Shown: in pieces, positions 55,601 to 64,000 of the stretch
Layout: each line of letters starts with the position of its first letter
Numbering within the stretch: the first letter of the stretch is position 1
NCBI GenBank assembly: GCA_018806985.1
Contig: JADANN010000461.1
Location: forward strand, 930,001-994,000
Length of the DNA stretch: 64,000 nt
Direction: 5' to 3'
DNA from: Angiostrongylus vasorum
Lineage: Eukaryota; Nematoda; Chromadorea; Rhabditida; Metastrongylidae
Translations under genes and position numbers: made by a program
The notes under the pieces: generated by a model
Told to the model about the DNA's origin: nothing
Database searches by the model: none
What the model saw: the letters and a program-made list of their open reading frames with translations, nothing else

Positions 55601-58600
55601 AAGTGTTTTTTTTGCTGGAAGAAGAGCCTGGTAGCAATTTATCCGATCCTGAAGGATCTGAGTTACCCTGCTCAGGATCAAATCAACGATCGGACCCCTG
55701 TGCGAATTACATGGCATTTATAGCTACTGTATTGCACGCTCCTCTACTTCAACCTTACTATTACCTCTTACTTTCCATTGAAGGAAATCGGGTCACCATG
55801 AAGAAGGTTGATGATATCCAATCATTTCAATCGGAAAAACCTTTGCAAAGAAGGCATGAGTCAATTTTAGCGAGAGTTTCACCTTACCACGTCATTCGCA
55901 CCATAAGGCCTAGTTCAGATTCCTATGAGGAAGTTGGGCCGAGGGTCATGTAAGGAAGGGAACGCAACTGGCTAGCTAGGACAGTGCATGGCGTGTTGCC
56001 GTGCATCCAGTAGAGAGTTGAATGAAGAGAAAAAGATGTAGGCAGATCCTATGGATGCGCTCCCTGTTGCTTCAAATGAGACTGACTTTTTACTTGTTGT
56101 ATACTATCTACTAGGATACTTGGACGGTCCTTCCTCACCAGTTGTGTGGACCCCAGCACACCTACCATTCGTTTCGTTCTCTCGCTGTAGTCTTCCATAT
56201 TGGTTTTGTCAGATGCGAGTACAGCCCATTAATTTCGGTTACGTGCACGTCCGCCCAACGTGTAGGTAGGTGGTCGTCCTAGGGGACGTCTGGGTTCTCG
56301 TAGAGTCCACTCTACAGTTCTTTTCTTCCGTCTGTCGCCTGTTCTTCCCATTATGTGACCGGCCCACTTGTTGTATACAGTAATATTATTCGAGCATATG
56401 CACAATATTTTTGCTTCTATGCGGGTTATATTTTTCTGCTATAAACTTGCTATAAGATGATTGGAGAGTGGTGAGTAGTAGACGATTCTGGCTCGTATCC
56501 AATAGATAAACCTTTCATTTCTTATCATTTGAGGTGGTCAGGGGTATATTTGGTTTCAATTTTATTCGTTTTCCACAGTAGAGACTAACGAGCACCTTTC
56601 GTAACGCTTTCGCTGAAAATAGTTAAACTTACGGGTCTCGTGAGAAAAGAGAGATGCTCTTCTTACTTTTCGAATAAGGGGAACGCCTATAACAGCTTTG
56701 AAGTGCAGCAGAATAAACAGAGATTTTATTACTGTAGGCTTGAGTCGCTTTAGGAATACAGGTGGTAAAAAAATGATGCAAAACGCACAGTTGTATAGTG
56801 GGCCGAGAACATACCGTAATGAACCAATGAATTTTCAAAATATATTCAGCTTACTGTAGAACTTTCTTATGAAGCTAGTAGCTGATACAGGGTGAATTGG
56901 TGAATTGCAATTGGTCAGCGATGTTTTTAGAACAACCAACAGTTGATCGATCGCAACCCAGGACTTTGGTCGGAAAAGCGACAAACGATGACATAATTAT
57001 GAACGACATCATGATGGATGAGATTATTGGAGAAGACAAGGCGGAAGACGTCGACACCGTAATCGAGGTCGTTACGCTCAGATTAGTCGATTTCCACAGA
57101 TATTCTGTTCAATGAATTCATTCACGAATTTGATCAATAGATTATTCTGCTCACTAAATCCACTTTCTTTCAATGAAGCTTTAGCTTTCGTACTTCTACC
57201 ATTACATTTCTTCTTTCCGTTGTTCCTTTCTCATTAAATTGTAAGCGTTTGCGATTTCATCTTGGATCAAGGAATTAATTTTGCCAGAGATTCAGATTGA
57301 CATAACATCTTCAGGTTGTCTCAACACTCCCCAGGTGTTTGCCGACTTTTTTTTTTTACGGCCACACAAAAGCTATTCAGAGCCATCTGTTTACCACAAC
57401 AACGAAAATACCACCTGATCCGCTACCGTATTACTAGAAAAAATTCGTAAGCCAGTAGAAAACACGTTTTTAGCCAACGATATGTTTGAAAGATGATCAA
57501 TAATTTTACACAAATGCTCCTCATATGATTGGTTATAGATAAAATCACTTACTTTCTTGACAATAGGTTCATAATCTCACAGGAATTTCAATAATTATCC
57601 CCAAGCATTTCGATGAAGAACAAGCGACAAGACGTTTAGCGTTAATCACCCTGTAGCGATGCTGTATGCATTGGGTTCCATACGTAGCATCGTAGAGGTG
57701 ATCAAATGCATATTTATCTGATATGATGACTTCTGGGGGCTCACCTATGTTTGTTATTTTATCTCGCCAGACAAATCTGATGCCAATTTGCCGAACTTAA
57801 AGAGATCATGAACTTGGTGAGATCCAGGGGAGGGTGCGAAATGTCTACCATGCTTATATTCCAGTGCACTTTAAGCCACTGCAGTGTATGTGTTGCCTAG
57901 TACTGCTATATTAAAGAACATAATTTCAACTGTTTCAGTAGTTCAAAGGTGCCTAGACAATCAAGTTTTTACTGTTTTCTTGATGAAGAGACACGGAGAC
58001 GTTGTAGTACTATTTATTCACAACAATTGTCCTTTCAGCAGTTTCACCTTCTTCATAGCCTGGAAATGTCAAACTGACACGCAGTCGACTCAGTCAAACA
58101 CTTTCGTAACCGCTTGAGATAAAAACCTGACAGATAAATTTTTGAAAAATTGTGTGTCAATTTGATATTCCCAAGCCCTGAAGGAGGCGAAACCGCAGAA
58201 ATTTTGACCATTGTGAATAAATAGTGTAACAACAACTTCGTGTCTCTTCAGCAAGAAAACACTGCATTGTTTATCGATGCCGGGATTACTATAAAGCCGG
58301 TCCTGGGATTTGCTACATCAAGTCTTCAGTTTGTTTACACATCAATTATGTCTTTTTAAAAAATCTCTTAAAATTACAAATGCGTCGTTTTATTTCTCAG
58401 CAAGTGCGAAGTTGTTATACAGCCGATTGTCTCTTAAGATTTATCATGATTCTTCTACTGTTCTGAAGGAACCTCGGAAAAAGAGTTCGAAGTCAAATTT
58501 CTCATACTTTTGGTAGTCTGTTCTCTTTAAAAGCATTTCTTACTTGTTTCTGTTCCACTTAAGGCTGATCTTTTTGGAATCTGGAAATAAGAAAAATAAG

Positions 58601-61148
58601 AATCGTTTGACAAGCTCTACTTAGCTTGAAATATACGGTGAATATTTACAACTTCAGAAATAGAAGTAGCAGATTCCAGAGAATGATGGAAGAAGATTCT
58701 CGGAAATCCTTTTGGAAATCTATGTAAGTTTTCAGGATGCAGTATCCATCAGCACTGACGTTGTCGAAGAAGTGGACGAGGTAGAGCTTTCACGCCTTCA
58801 ACTTCAATCTGAACCGCGGCCATTCGAGAAGCGACACGACCGTTTAGAAGACGAGAAACAGTTGGTTATTTCGGAAACCAAAGACGACGAATCTTCTCAA
58901 GCTATTTCGGAAACCAAAGACTACGAATCTTCTCAAGCCTCTTCGCTAGAGTATCCTTCGACATCAAAAATGGACGGAAATTCCATAGAATTGAAGAAAG
59001 ATTCTACCGATGCAGATGAAAAGGTGGACGAAGAAGAGAGAACTGACAAGGACAATCCGAATTTAGTGGAGGACGATACTGCGGACGCTGGTCCTAGCTC
59101 AACTGCAAAGAAATCTGGTCCAAATTCAGCTATAAAGGAAGCTAGTACGAACTCGACGACATCGAAAGCTGGCGAAAGTGAAGCGGAATCTGACGAGGAG
59201 GTGATTATCGATGTCGTCCAGCTAGATGTGCAGCGCAACTCACCTGCCAAAAACATCGGTAATATTTGACCATGGTTATTTGATCTTGCTAACAGAGGTT
59301 TCAGTAATTTCAGACAACCTTTCCCTTGCTTTTTAGTGGTAGGTTTTAACAAAAATTATAGAGGATGGCGCTCATTTAATTTTGGATTTGGTCTCATTAA
59401 ATAATCATTTAGCTCCACTTTTCTCGACTCATTTAGATTTTCTATATGAATTACGAGGGGCGTGTGGCGCAGTGGTTGGAGGCGCCACTGCGACACACAC
59501 GTGGGATCGATCCCCGCGCCCATGGCCCACCAAGCCTTCCATCCCTCCGGGATCGGTAAATTGGTACCAGACTTGTCTGGGAGGATAGCAGCACTGGCTC
59601 GATACATCGACTGGTCACGGCAAGTCATTGTAAAGGCTAGATATGCACTGAATCACTTCCAACGATACTTAAATGAAGTCGAATACATGGCGCATCCATC
59701 AGAGATTGATCAACGACGAGAGCTTTATCCTTTATTCCTTTATATAAATTGCAATGTTATTTACCTTAATACTTGAATGGGCTGTTATCATGAACCACAA
59801 AGAAGCCAGAAGGATTTTCGTTTAACCGAAAATTTGCCGATTAATCAAAAATCGCTTTTACTGAGTCTAGAAAGTCAAAATAAAGTTTTCCTAGATGCAT
59901 CTTCTAGCTGGTGACTATGTGATTGCCAGGATGACAGTGACTTCTTGGATTTGCTTTGTCTTACTTGGGATTCTGGGTGCAAATGTCGTACTCCTCTTTA
60001 GCTAGGTCGAAGCTGCTGGTCGACGATCTATTCACTAAAATCATAGCTCGGAACACTTTTAGCCGCGGTGAGGCGGTAAACTGTTGGAGGGCTGGTGATA
60101 GAGACCCGACTCTTTATTTAATTTCTTTGTTAACTAGCGTCTACTCTTGGAAGTTTTTGTTATCTATTTGACTGGAAATTCAATTCCACGTCTTCATGAA
60201 GAATCATATGATCTCTAGCACACATAGGCAAGGAAATATCTTCTGTTTGTCCAAGAATGGCTATCAAGTTACCGCTACCATCGACTCATGTGGATCAAAG
60301 GGAGGTTTACCGTTTTGCGACTAGCTTTCTTCTAGGACGGTGACAATTTCTGGAGTGAATAATCTGGTGTTCTTCGTTGTACGACAACCAGGAACAATTC
60401 TCGACACAGCTAAACGAAGTAGTGGAAAAGTTGCAGGGAGAAGTGGGATAACTTATATCATTGTTTCGAAGGAACTTTCTGAACCCAAACAAAACAGGGA
60501 ATGGAGTACTCGAGTACTCGATTCACTGAGTAAAGTAAGTTCTGCGGGATCAAAAGGGAAATTGAAAACTTGCCGGATAAACAATGGTGAGCATGGATAT
60601 TGTCTGAGGACTATTTAGTCATTGCTGTTCACCTCTCGTCTTTCTTCGTCCATCCTGTTTTCTTTCCCTTTTTCTACTGTTTATCATCACAATTCTTAAT
60701 CGTTTCTTTTCTAGGGACACTGGATTCATCGTTAACTGCTCCGAAGTCCGTCATGTATGTCGACACCTCTTCTGATGAGATTAGCGACGAGGAAGAAAGT
60801 CATGAGACTATGCCGCCGCCAATTCAACGATCTCAGGGAATCGTAAACATTCATGAAGTCTTACATCTTTCACCAGATAATCTGCATGAAGCCAACGGGA
60901 AAATGAGCTGCGACATCTTGAGAACAGATGATGTGGGGACGAATTTATCGAACGAAACAAATTCGGACGACGAGTTGGAGAACAAGGAGACGGAGAAGAC
61001 TAAGGAGAAAGAATCGACGACGGTAACAACAATCGTGTTAGGAGTAGACTCACATCCGGCAAATCAGTTCTCGTCAGTGGCGGTTAAGATGAATTTTGAC
61101 GCAAGAGAAGCAGTGACTGACGAAGAGTTCTCCGAGAAACTTATCTGA
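52653..61148 (+). CDS. Six-exon gene encoding a protein with an acidic C-terminus
   Basis: Exons: 52,653-52,862 (GHWFIPGPAVRLLVRNYKIG; donor CTGG|GTAAGT), 56,931-57,067 (acceptor GATGTTTTTAG, ATNDDIIMNDIMMDEIIGED), 58,736-59,258 (174 codons, very acidic, ending EEVIIDVVQLDVQRNSPAKN), 60,002-60,075 (RSKLLVDDLFTKIIARNTFS), 60,325-60,586 (TVTISGVNNLVFFVVRQPGT, donor AATG|GTGAGC), 60,715-61,148 (MYVDTSSDEISDEEESHETM to TGA). All junctions agree in phase. The C-terminal half is rich in D, E, S and T and probably disordered; no domain is recognised. Exon 58.7 kb has a 36-bp tandem duplication. SINE copies A5 and A6, RTE fragments and PLE ends lie in the introns. The last two exons are securely joined; the first two are less certain. 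Confidence 0.55.
52955..53620 (-). mobile_element. RTE-type LINE, 3' part (copy E2)
   Basis: Collinear with E1: TTACTTGGGTATTGAAACGA at the 3' end, CCAGGGGATGCCGACATCC, then GATGAAATGGATTTCGAAG. The upstream limit is near 53,620 (CTCCATGTTTATTGAACC). Frames are broken. Confidence 0.7.
53621..53950. other. Gap, nothing recognised
   Basis: AT-rich DNA between two mobile elements inside a presumed intron. Confidence 0.35.
53951..54214 (-). repeat. tRNA-derived SINE, family A (copy A5)
   Basis: 3' end AAAGCTGTCGGCGTTGATTA, body CAGACAAGTCTGGTAGCGAT, and tRNA-like end CTCCGACCACTGCGCCACC, all in minus orientation. Confidence 0.8.
54371..54526 (+). CDS. Possible terminal exon, plus strand
   Basis: The acceptor GTTCTTATTTATTTCAG is followed in phase 0 by 51 codons (KPRLAIFSRGHFYSPISFSV at the start, TKSSLNILDILRR at the end) and TAA. 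It could be an alternative 3' end of the 52.7 kb gene, but phase 0 does not fit the phase-1 donor at 52,862. Family unknown. Confidence 0.32.
   Translation, partial: KPRLAIFSRGHFYSPISFSVQHSVFSFHTTVVVYTLNVTKSSLNILDILRR
54756..55029 (+). CDS. Two exons of a hypothetical gene, plus strand
   Basis: Exon 54,756-54,797 (42 nt) has textbook sites: acceptor TTGTTTTTCATGTAG and donor ATG|GTAAGC; it reads IRPTTSDQWDRKYM in phase 0. A 67-bp intron ends AATTAAATTTCAG. Exon 54,865-55,029 reads SSCYKTIVNPSLGAPRSNDT, AILLCNSDRQKDTFVYEKIP, IKPLVSLFWSRERT and TGA. No upstream exon is identified. It could be a separate small gene in an intron of the 52.7-61.1 kb gene, or an alternative part of it. Family unknown. 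Confidence 0.42.
55132..55424 (+). CDS. Coding-like region open in more than one frame
   Basis: One frame reads ELRDLQKRKRRAM through KKLESQRQMDERKTELISG. Another reads MERKPGAYDFDCKVAETWAE through MREASSEDITCNFGVQ to a CAA|GTGCGT donor in phase 0, which would fit the exon at 58,736. A third is open from EIYRRENGEQWVVFVPQK. No acceptor clearly selects one. The overall signal suggests an exon, but its frame is unresolved. Confidence 0.28.
55490..55760 (-). repeat. Decayed family A SINE
   Basis: GATTCGTAGCATCGTCGAGA, ATGATTGAATGCATTTTAG and CGATCGGACCCCTGTGCG match family A in minus orientation. Weak frames across it, including one ending at 55,953, are not called. Confidence 0.42.
56105..56378 (-). 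mobile_element. RTE-type LINE, short 3' fragment (copy E3)
   Basis: Starts CTAGGATACTTGGACGGTCC (3' tail) and includes ACGTGCACGTCCGCCCAACG and CATTATGTGACCGGCCCAC, collinear with E1. 5'-truncated. Confidence 0.65.
56379..56930. other. Gap, nothing recognised
   Basis: Presumed intron of the plus-strand gene. Weak minus-strand frame 56,629-56,838 only. Confidence 0.35.
57630..57895 (-). repeat. Decayed family A SINE
   Basis: Minus orientation: GTTTAGCGTTAATCACCCTG, ATGCATTGGGTTCCATACG, GAGGTGATCAAATGCATAT and AATCTGATGCCAATTTGCCG. The tRNA-like end is decayed. Confidence 0.5.
57950..58300. mobile_element. PLE 3'-end inverted pair
   Basis: TTCTTGATGAAGAGACACGG and TATTTATTCACAACAATTG on the left pair with ATTGTGAATAAATAGTGTAA and GTGTCTCTTCAGCAAGAAAA on the right. 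A decayed hammerhead-like motif lies at about 58,175-58,205 (CCCTGAAGGAGGCGAAACCG). The end GCCGGGATTACTATAAAGCC is typical of PLE copies here. Confidence 0.55.
58868..58939 (+). repeat. In-frame 36-bp tandem duplication within an exon
   Basis: Two adjacent 36-bp units encode ISETKDDESSQA and ISETKDYESSQA. They differ by one non-synonymous base (GAC/TAC) and one synonymous base, so the duplication is recent. Confidence 0.9.
59455..59740 (+). repeat. tRNA-derived SINE, family A (copy A6)
   Basis: Best tRNA-like part of the family: TGGCGCAGTGGTTGG and GGGATCGATCCCCGCGCC. It is flanked by TATATGAATTAC (59,443-59,454) and TATATAAATTGC (59,741-59,752), a 10/12 target duplication. It lies in an intron of the plus-strand gene. 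Confidence 0.87.
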
Positions 61149-61691
61149 TGATGCTCCGACAATTTTTCAGTCCCTGTGAACACGATAGATCCAGTGAAAA
61201 TTCGTAAGCTAGTCAAGAACTATGGCTGTGCTCAATATCAACCGATTCTTTGAACATGGAAAAGTTCTTTCACCAATAACTGTACCTTAACCTAGAAACT
61301 ATGAAAGATTTCGTACCGTGTTTTCTGGCTCATACAAAAAGATGAACAATAGGATTCAAGGCGATTTTTCGTGACATTTCAACATATTTTTCTCAGACAG
61401 TTGAGTGCTTGATAAGTTAATGGATAGCAATGTGATATGTTATCAAATGGACGAATCTTCATGCAAAACTCGAAAGTCCTGATACAATTATAACACTAAA
61501 CCCAGTGATAACGTCAGCATCAATCGGAACTACCCAAAAAATAGAGAATACTTGTGATATACAAGACTCTATTTATGGGCGTCGGCTAGATATCATCCAG
61601 AAATTGACCTCGATGGCACATCCTTTCCAAGGCTCCTTCCGTCACATTTCATTCTTCGACATTGCGTCGCTATGTTGAGTCGCTGTCGCTT
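61149..61691. other. Intergenic region between convergent genes
   Basis: About 540 bp between the plus-strand stop (61,148) and the minus-strand stop (61,692). It presumably holds both 3' UTRs. No repeat is recognised. Confidence 0.45.
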
Positions 61692-63947
61692 CTAATACAA
61701 CTCATTCATACTGGTTCCGGACGATCTGTCACTTTTCTGCTGCTGCATACCCTTTGAAATCCCACAAAGCATGTTGTCAGTGCGAAAATCCTAAAAATAA
61801 CAGTACTAGAGAAAAAAATGAAAGAAGGAAAAAGAAAAAAAACCAGTTAGGGGTGGTAAAAATCGTAGAAACATCGAGAAATTTCAATAATATGACATAA
61901 TAACGCTGCAGAAGGTGCTTGTTCGTAGTAGGAGGCGTGGTTTCTCGCACTTCTTGTGGCGACCAATAGGAACACGAGGTTGCTCGCCGGCTGTTGGAAA
62001 ATCCAGAATCTACAGAAAATCCCAACGGTTTACCGCCTCGTGGCTGTGATGTGTTCCTGGGTGTCGGGCTGCGATGTACAACGGCATCCCCTAGCAGGGT
62101 CTCCCAGACAGAAGGAGTCCGACGTTTCCAGCAAGGAGCCTATGCTGAATTAGGACTCCAGGAAAAGAATGGCTATGCCAGCAAACCTCCGAAAAATGGA
62201 GAATATGTTGGATCCCACACAATCAGTGAGGACGGGCTGTCTAAGTATCCAAGTGAGTATAAAAACTAAAACTCTTACAAGACTATGGAGAGAATTAGTA
62301 CGAGTAGCAGAGATGTTGGTTGAAAGTAGAACGTTCGTTGTGGATTCAGTTCTTTCTTAATTTCCTCGCGACCTACTACCATTATGACGGCTGTTTGTCG
62401 AGCTAGCTGATCATTGCCAGCCCACAGTTCGCATGCGTATTCACCAGAATCGCTCATTTGAACCTAGAATGAAAGCCAATAATAGAAAAGAAAACAAAGA
62501 AAAAAAAAGAAATGGTGAAATTTAAGGGATAACGTATAAGATACCTCGATGAGAAACATTAAAGAAGGAACTAAATATTCATGGGAAAACATGAACCTTC
62601 TTGATGGCAAGAATCTGCCCAAGAGCTTTGAGTGACACTCGTTCACCGTCGACGAACAGCGGTTCACCGTTCAACGTCCAGTGCTAAATGAACGTAATTA
62701 CTGAAGGTCCTGAAGGTCAAACAATCGCAGTGATAGCAAAAAAAAAAAATAAATTGCCAAAAGATAACCAAGAAGGTGAAAGAACAGAAACAATAACAGG
62801 ACACGATTTCTCGTCCAGAGGAAATGTTCCATTTCATTCAATTATACGACCCCACATCACCTATGAAGGAAGTACACGTGTAGCCCAGTGGTCGGAGGTG
62901 CTCTACAATGCACATGCGATCGTTGCCCGCGCCCAGAGCCACCAAGCGCTCCATCTCTCCAAGATCGGCGAATTCGTACCAGACTTGTCTGGGAGGATAA
63001 CAGCACTGGCTCGATACATCGACTGGCCACCGCAAGTCATTGTAAAGGCTAGATATGCATTGAATCACTTCCAACGATACTTAATGAAGTCGAATACATG
63101 GCGCATCCATCAGAGATTGATCAACGCCGAGAGCTTTATCCTTTTACTTTACATAATCTGTTTATTTTACATAACCTATCTTAGCACTTCTTTCAGTGAG
63201 TCGGCTATCTTGCGGACATCATCCATGAGTGTCTTTGAATCGCGTTTAGTTCGGTTGGTGCTTGCAAATTTTTGATCTTCTTCATAAACGCTGGTCGAAT
63301 TGATTCTCCCTAAAATCCTGGAATAGCTCTGGTTCCATGTTCTTCACCGTAGGCTGTCGCTTGCCTTTGTTCGGATCATAAGCAGCTTTTCTCAGACGAT
63401 TCTGGCACTAATTTCCCACCATGTGAGTGTTGACAAAAGACTGAGTCGAACTAGGAGGACGACGCATTGCACCTCTAACCACTGCATTTCGCTGGGCCGA
63501 AGTAAACGTTTAATAGTTTGAATCAAAATAAATGCTTTTATAGGTACCTAGCACTCAGGGTACCTAGCGAAGCAAAAAACTATTTTCAATTCATAAACGA
63601 AAAAAAAGCACAAGAAAATCTGAAGTGAACAAAGAAGTCTTGTTTCTGTGTTCCTTTTTTTGCCTGTCTCATACCCCCCCCACTCCCATCCCATTAAGAA
63701 ATCCGTCAATACTAAAACGTTTAGTGAGGAATCACTGATGAAAGGTGGCAGAAATACTAACGTGCGATACGACGATGTTTACGCTAGGTAAAGGAAAAGT
63801 GGGCAAATAAAAGAGGAAAATAGATCGAAGATGAGAAAGAACTGACCATTCTTTGGGACGGATGAGATAAATCCGCATAGCAATCCAGAAGCAAAGTATC
63901 ATTCACAGAAATAACTGTGTCTTTCAATGTAACATTGAAAGAGTTCT
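61692..63947 (-). CDS. Immunoglobulin-domain protein, 3' part of gene
   Basis: Exons in transcription order: 63,847-63,947 (NSFNVTLKDTVISVNDTLLL, then DCYADLSHPSQRM), 62,597-62,683 (HWTLNGEPLFVDGERVSLKA), 62,377-62,463 (VQMSDSGEYACELWAGNDQL, then RQTAVIMV), 61,692-61,790 (DFRTDNMLCGISKGMQQQKS to TAG). Junctions are phase 0 with good acceptors (TTTCATTTTCAG, TTCATTTAG, TTTCATTCTAG, TTATTTTTAG). The first three give about 91 residues with the I-set hallmarks: Cys in LLLDC, Trp in HWTLNG, and DSGEYAC. No transmembrane segment follows, so the product may be secreted, like nematode ZIG-type two-Ig proteins; that is inference. The 5' part lies off the window. Introns contain families A, D and F. 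Confidence 0.75.
62021..62262 (+). repeat. Family D element with internal deletion (copy D4)
   Basis: Starts CCCAACGGTTTACCGCCTCG and ends GGGCTGTCTAAGTATCCAAG. The middle (GGATCCAC...CCTCGGG block) is missing. Lies in the last intron of the Ig gene. Confidence 0.72.
62873..63148 (+). repeat. tRNA-derived SINE, family A (copy A7)
   Basis: A box TAGCCCAGTGGTCGG, diverged B box GCGATCGTTGCCC, body TTCGTACCAGACTTGTCTGG, 3' end GCCGAGAGCTTTATCC. It produces most of a 195-codon plus-strand frame, which is not a gene. In an Ig-gene intron. Confidence 0.8.
63175..63505 (-). repeat. tRNA-derived SINE, family F (copy F5)
   Basis: Body blocks AACGCTGGTCGAATTGATTC and TAAAATCCTGGAATAGCTCT. The tRNA-like end (CCTCTAACCACTGCATTTCG on the plus strand) has the B box CCTAGTTCGACTCAG on the minus strand. 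In the same intron as A7. Confidence 0.6.
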
Positions 63948-64000
63948 CTGAAAATGAAATATAACATTTGAAAACGTGGAAGAACACAAGTTCAGCAATG

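Noticed and set aside
62688..63275. 195-codon plus-strand ORF
   Set aside because: It runs through SINE copy A7 and part of F5, and opposes the intron of the Ig gene. The protein resembles the shadow frames of other family A copies.
1..64000. Spliced-leader RNA, rRNA, snRNA or CRISPR-like arrays
   Set aside because: I looked for leader-like and regularly spaced repeats and found none. The repeats present are dispersed transposable elements and microsatellites.

Overview
The window looks like nuclear DNA of a nematode, most likely a clade V (strongylid or hookworm-like) species. The evidence is AT-rich DNA, very short exons with nematode-style splice sites (TTTTCAG or TTTTTAG acceptors, GTAAG donors), many introns of 50-500 bp, and a heavy load of RTE-type LINEs, tRNA-derived SINEs and Penelope-like elements (PLEs). 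The clade assignment is inference. I saw no bacterial operons, rRNA, true tRNA genes or CRISPR.

Protein-coding content is sparse and split into small exons. The best gene is on the minus strand at the right edge (61,692-63,947, running off the window). Three in-phase exons build one immunoglobulin I-set domain and a fourth gives a short C-terminal tail. Facing it tail-to-tail is a plus-strand gene (52,653-61,148). Its six phase-compatible exons end in two acidic, low-complexity segments and contain a 36-bp in-frame tandem duplication. Weaker multi-exon models lie at 6,677-7,999 (-), 15,325-17,120 (+), 18,470-19,336 (-), 22,113-22,497 (+), 25,064-26,503 (+), 26,526-26,833 (-), 37,056-37,737 (-), 46,048-46,352 (+) and 54,756-55,029 (+). 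A further terminal exon at 29,603-29,837 (-) has a coding-like extension behind a UGA-C stop. I recognise no orthologue for any of these. They rest on splice signals, phase agreement and open frames only, and were not tested against transcripts or databases.

Most of the window is repeats. Family A is a ~280-bp tRNA-derived SINE with A and B boxes and a CTTTATCCTTT-type 3' end; there are seven good copies and many decayed ones. Family B/B' is a second tRNA-like unit, often arranged as head-to-head foldbacks around a conserved ~60-bp loop. Family F is a longer tRNA-derived SINE. Family D (~380 bp) and family E (3' end of an RTE LINE coding for the RT C-terminal region) share with F a ~50-bp 3' tail, which suggests one LINE mobilises all three. 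PLEs occur as a resident minus-strand copy with RT (YIDD) and GIY-YIG endonuclease regions, interrupted by a nested plus-strand PLE fragment with a 14-bp target duplication (33,565-36,130). A second complex lies at 41,270-43,700, one fragment at 11,390-12,350, and many PLE 3' ends form large inverted repeats. Those 3' ends carry a motif with the expected parts of a hammerhead ribozyme.

The genes sit in gaps between repeats and carry repeats in their introns. The most interesting material is the PLE/hammerhead set, the tRNA-like foldbacks, the shared LINE/SINE tail, a SINE that appears to split an open frame, and the UGA-C extension.
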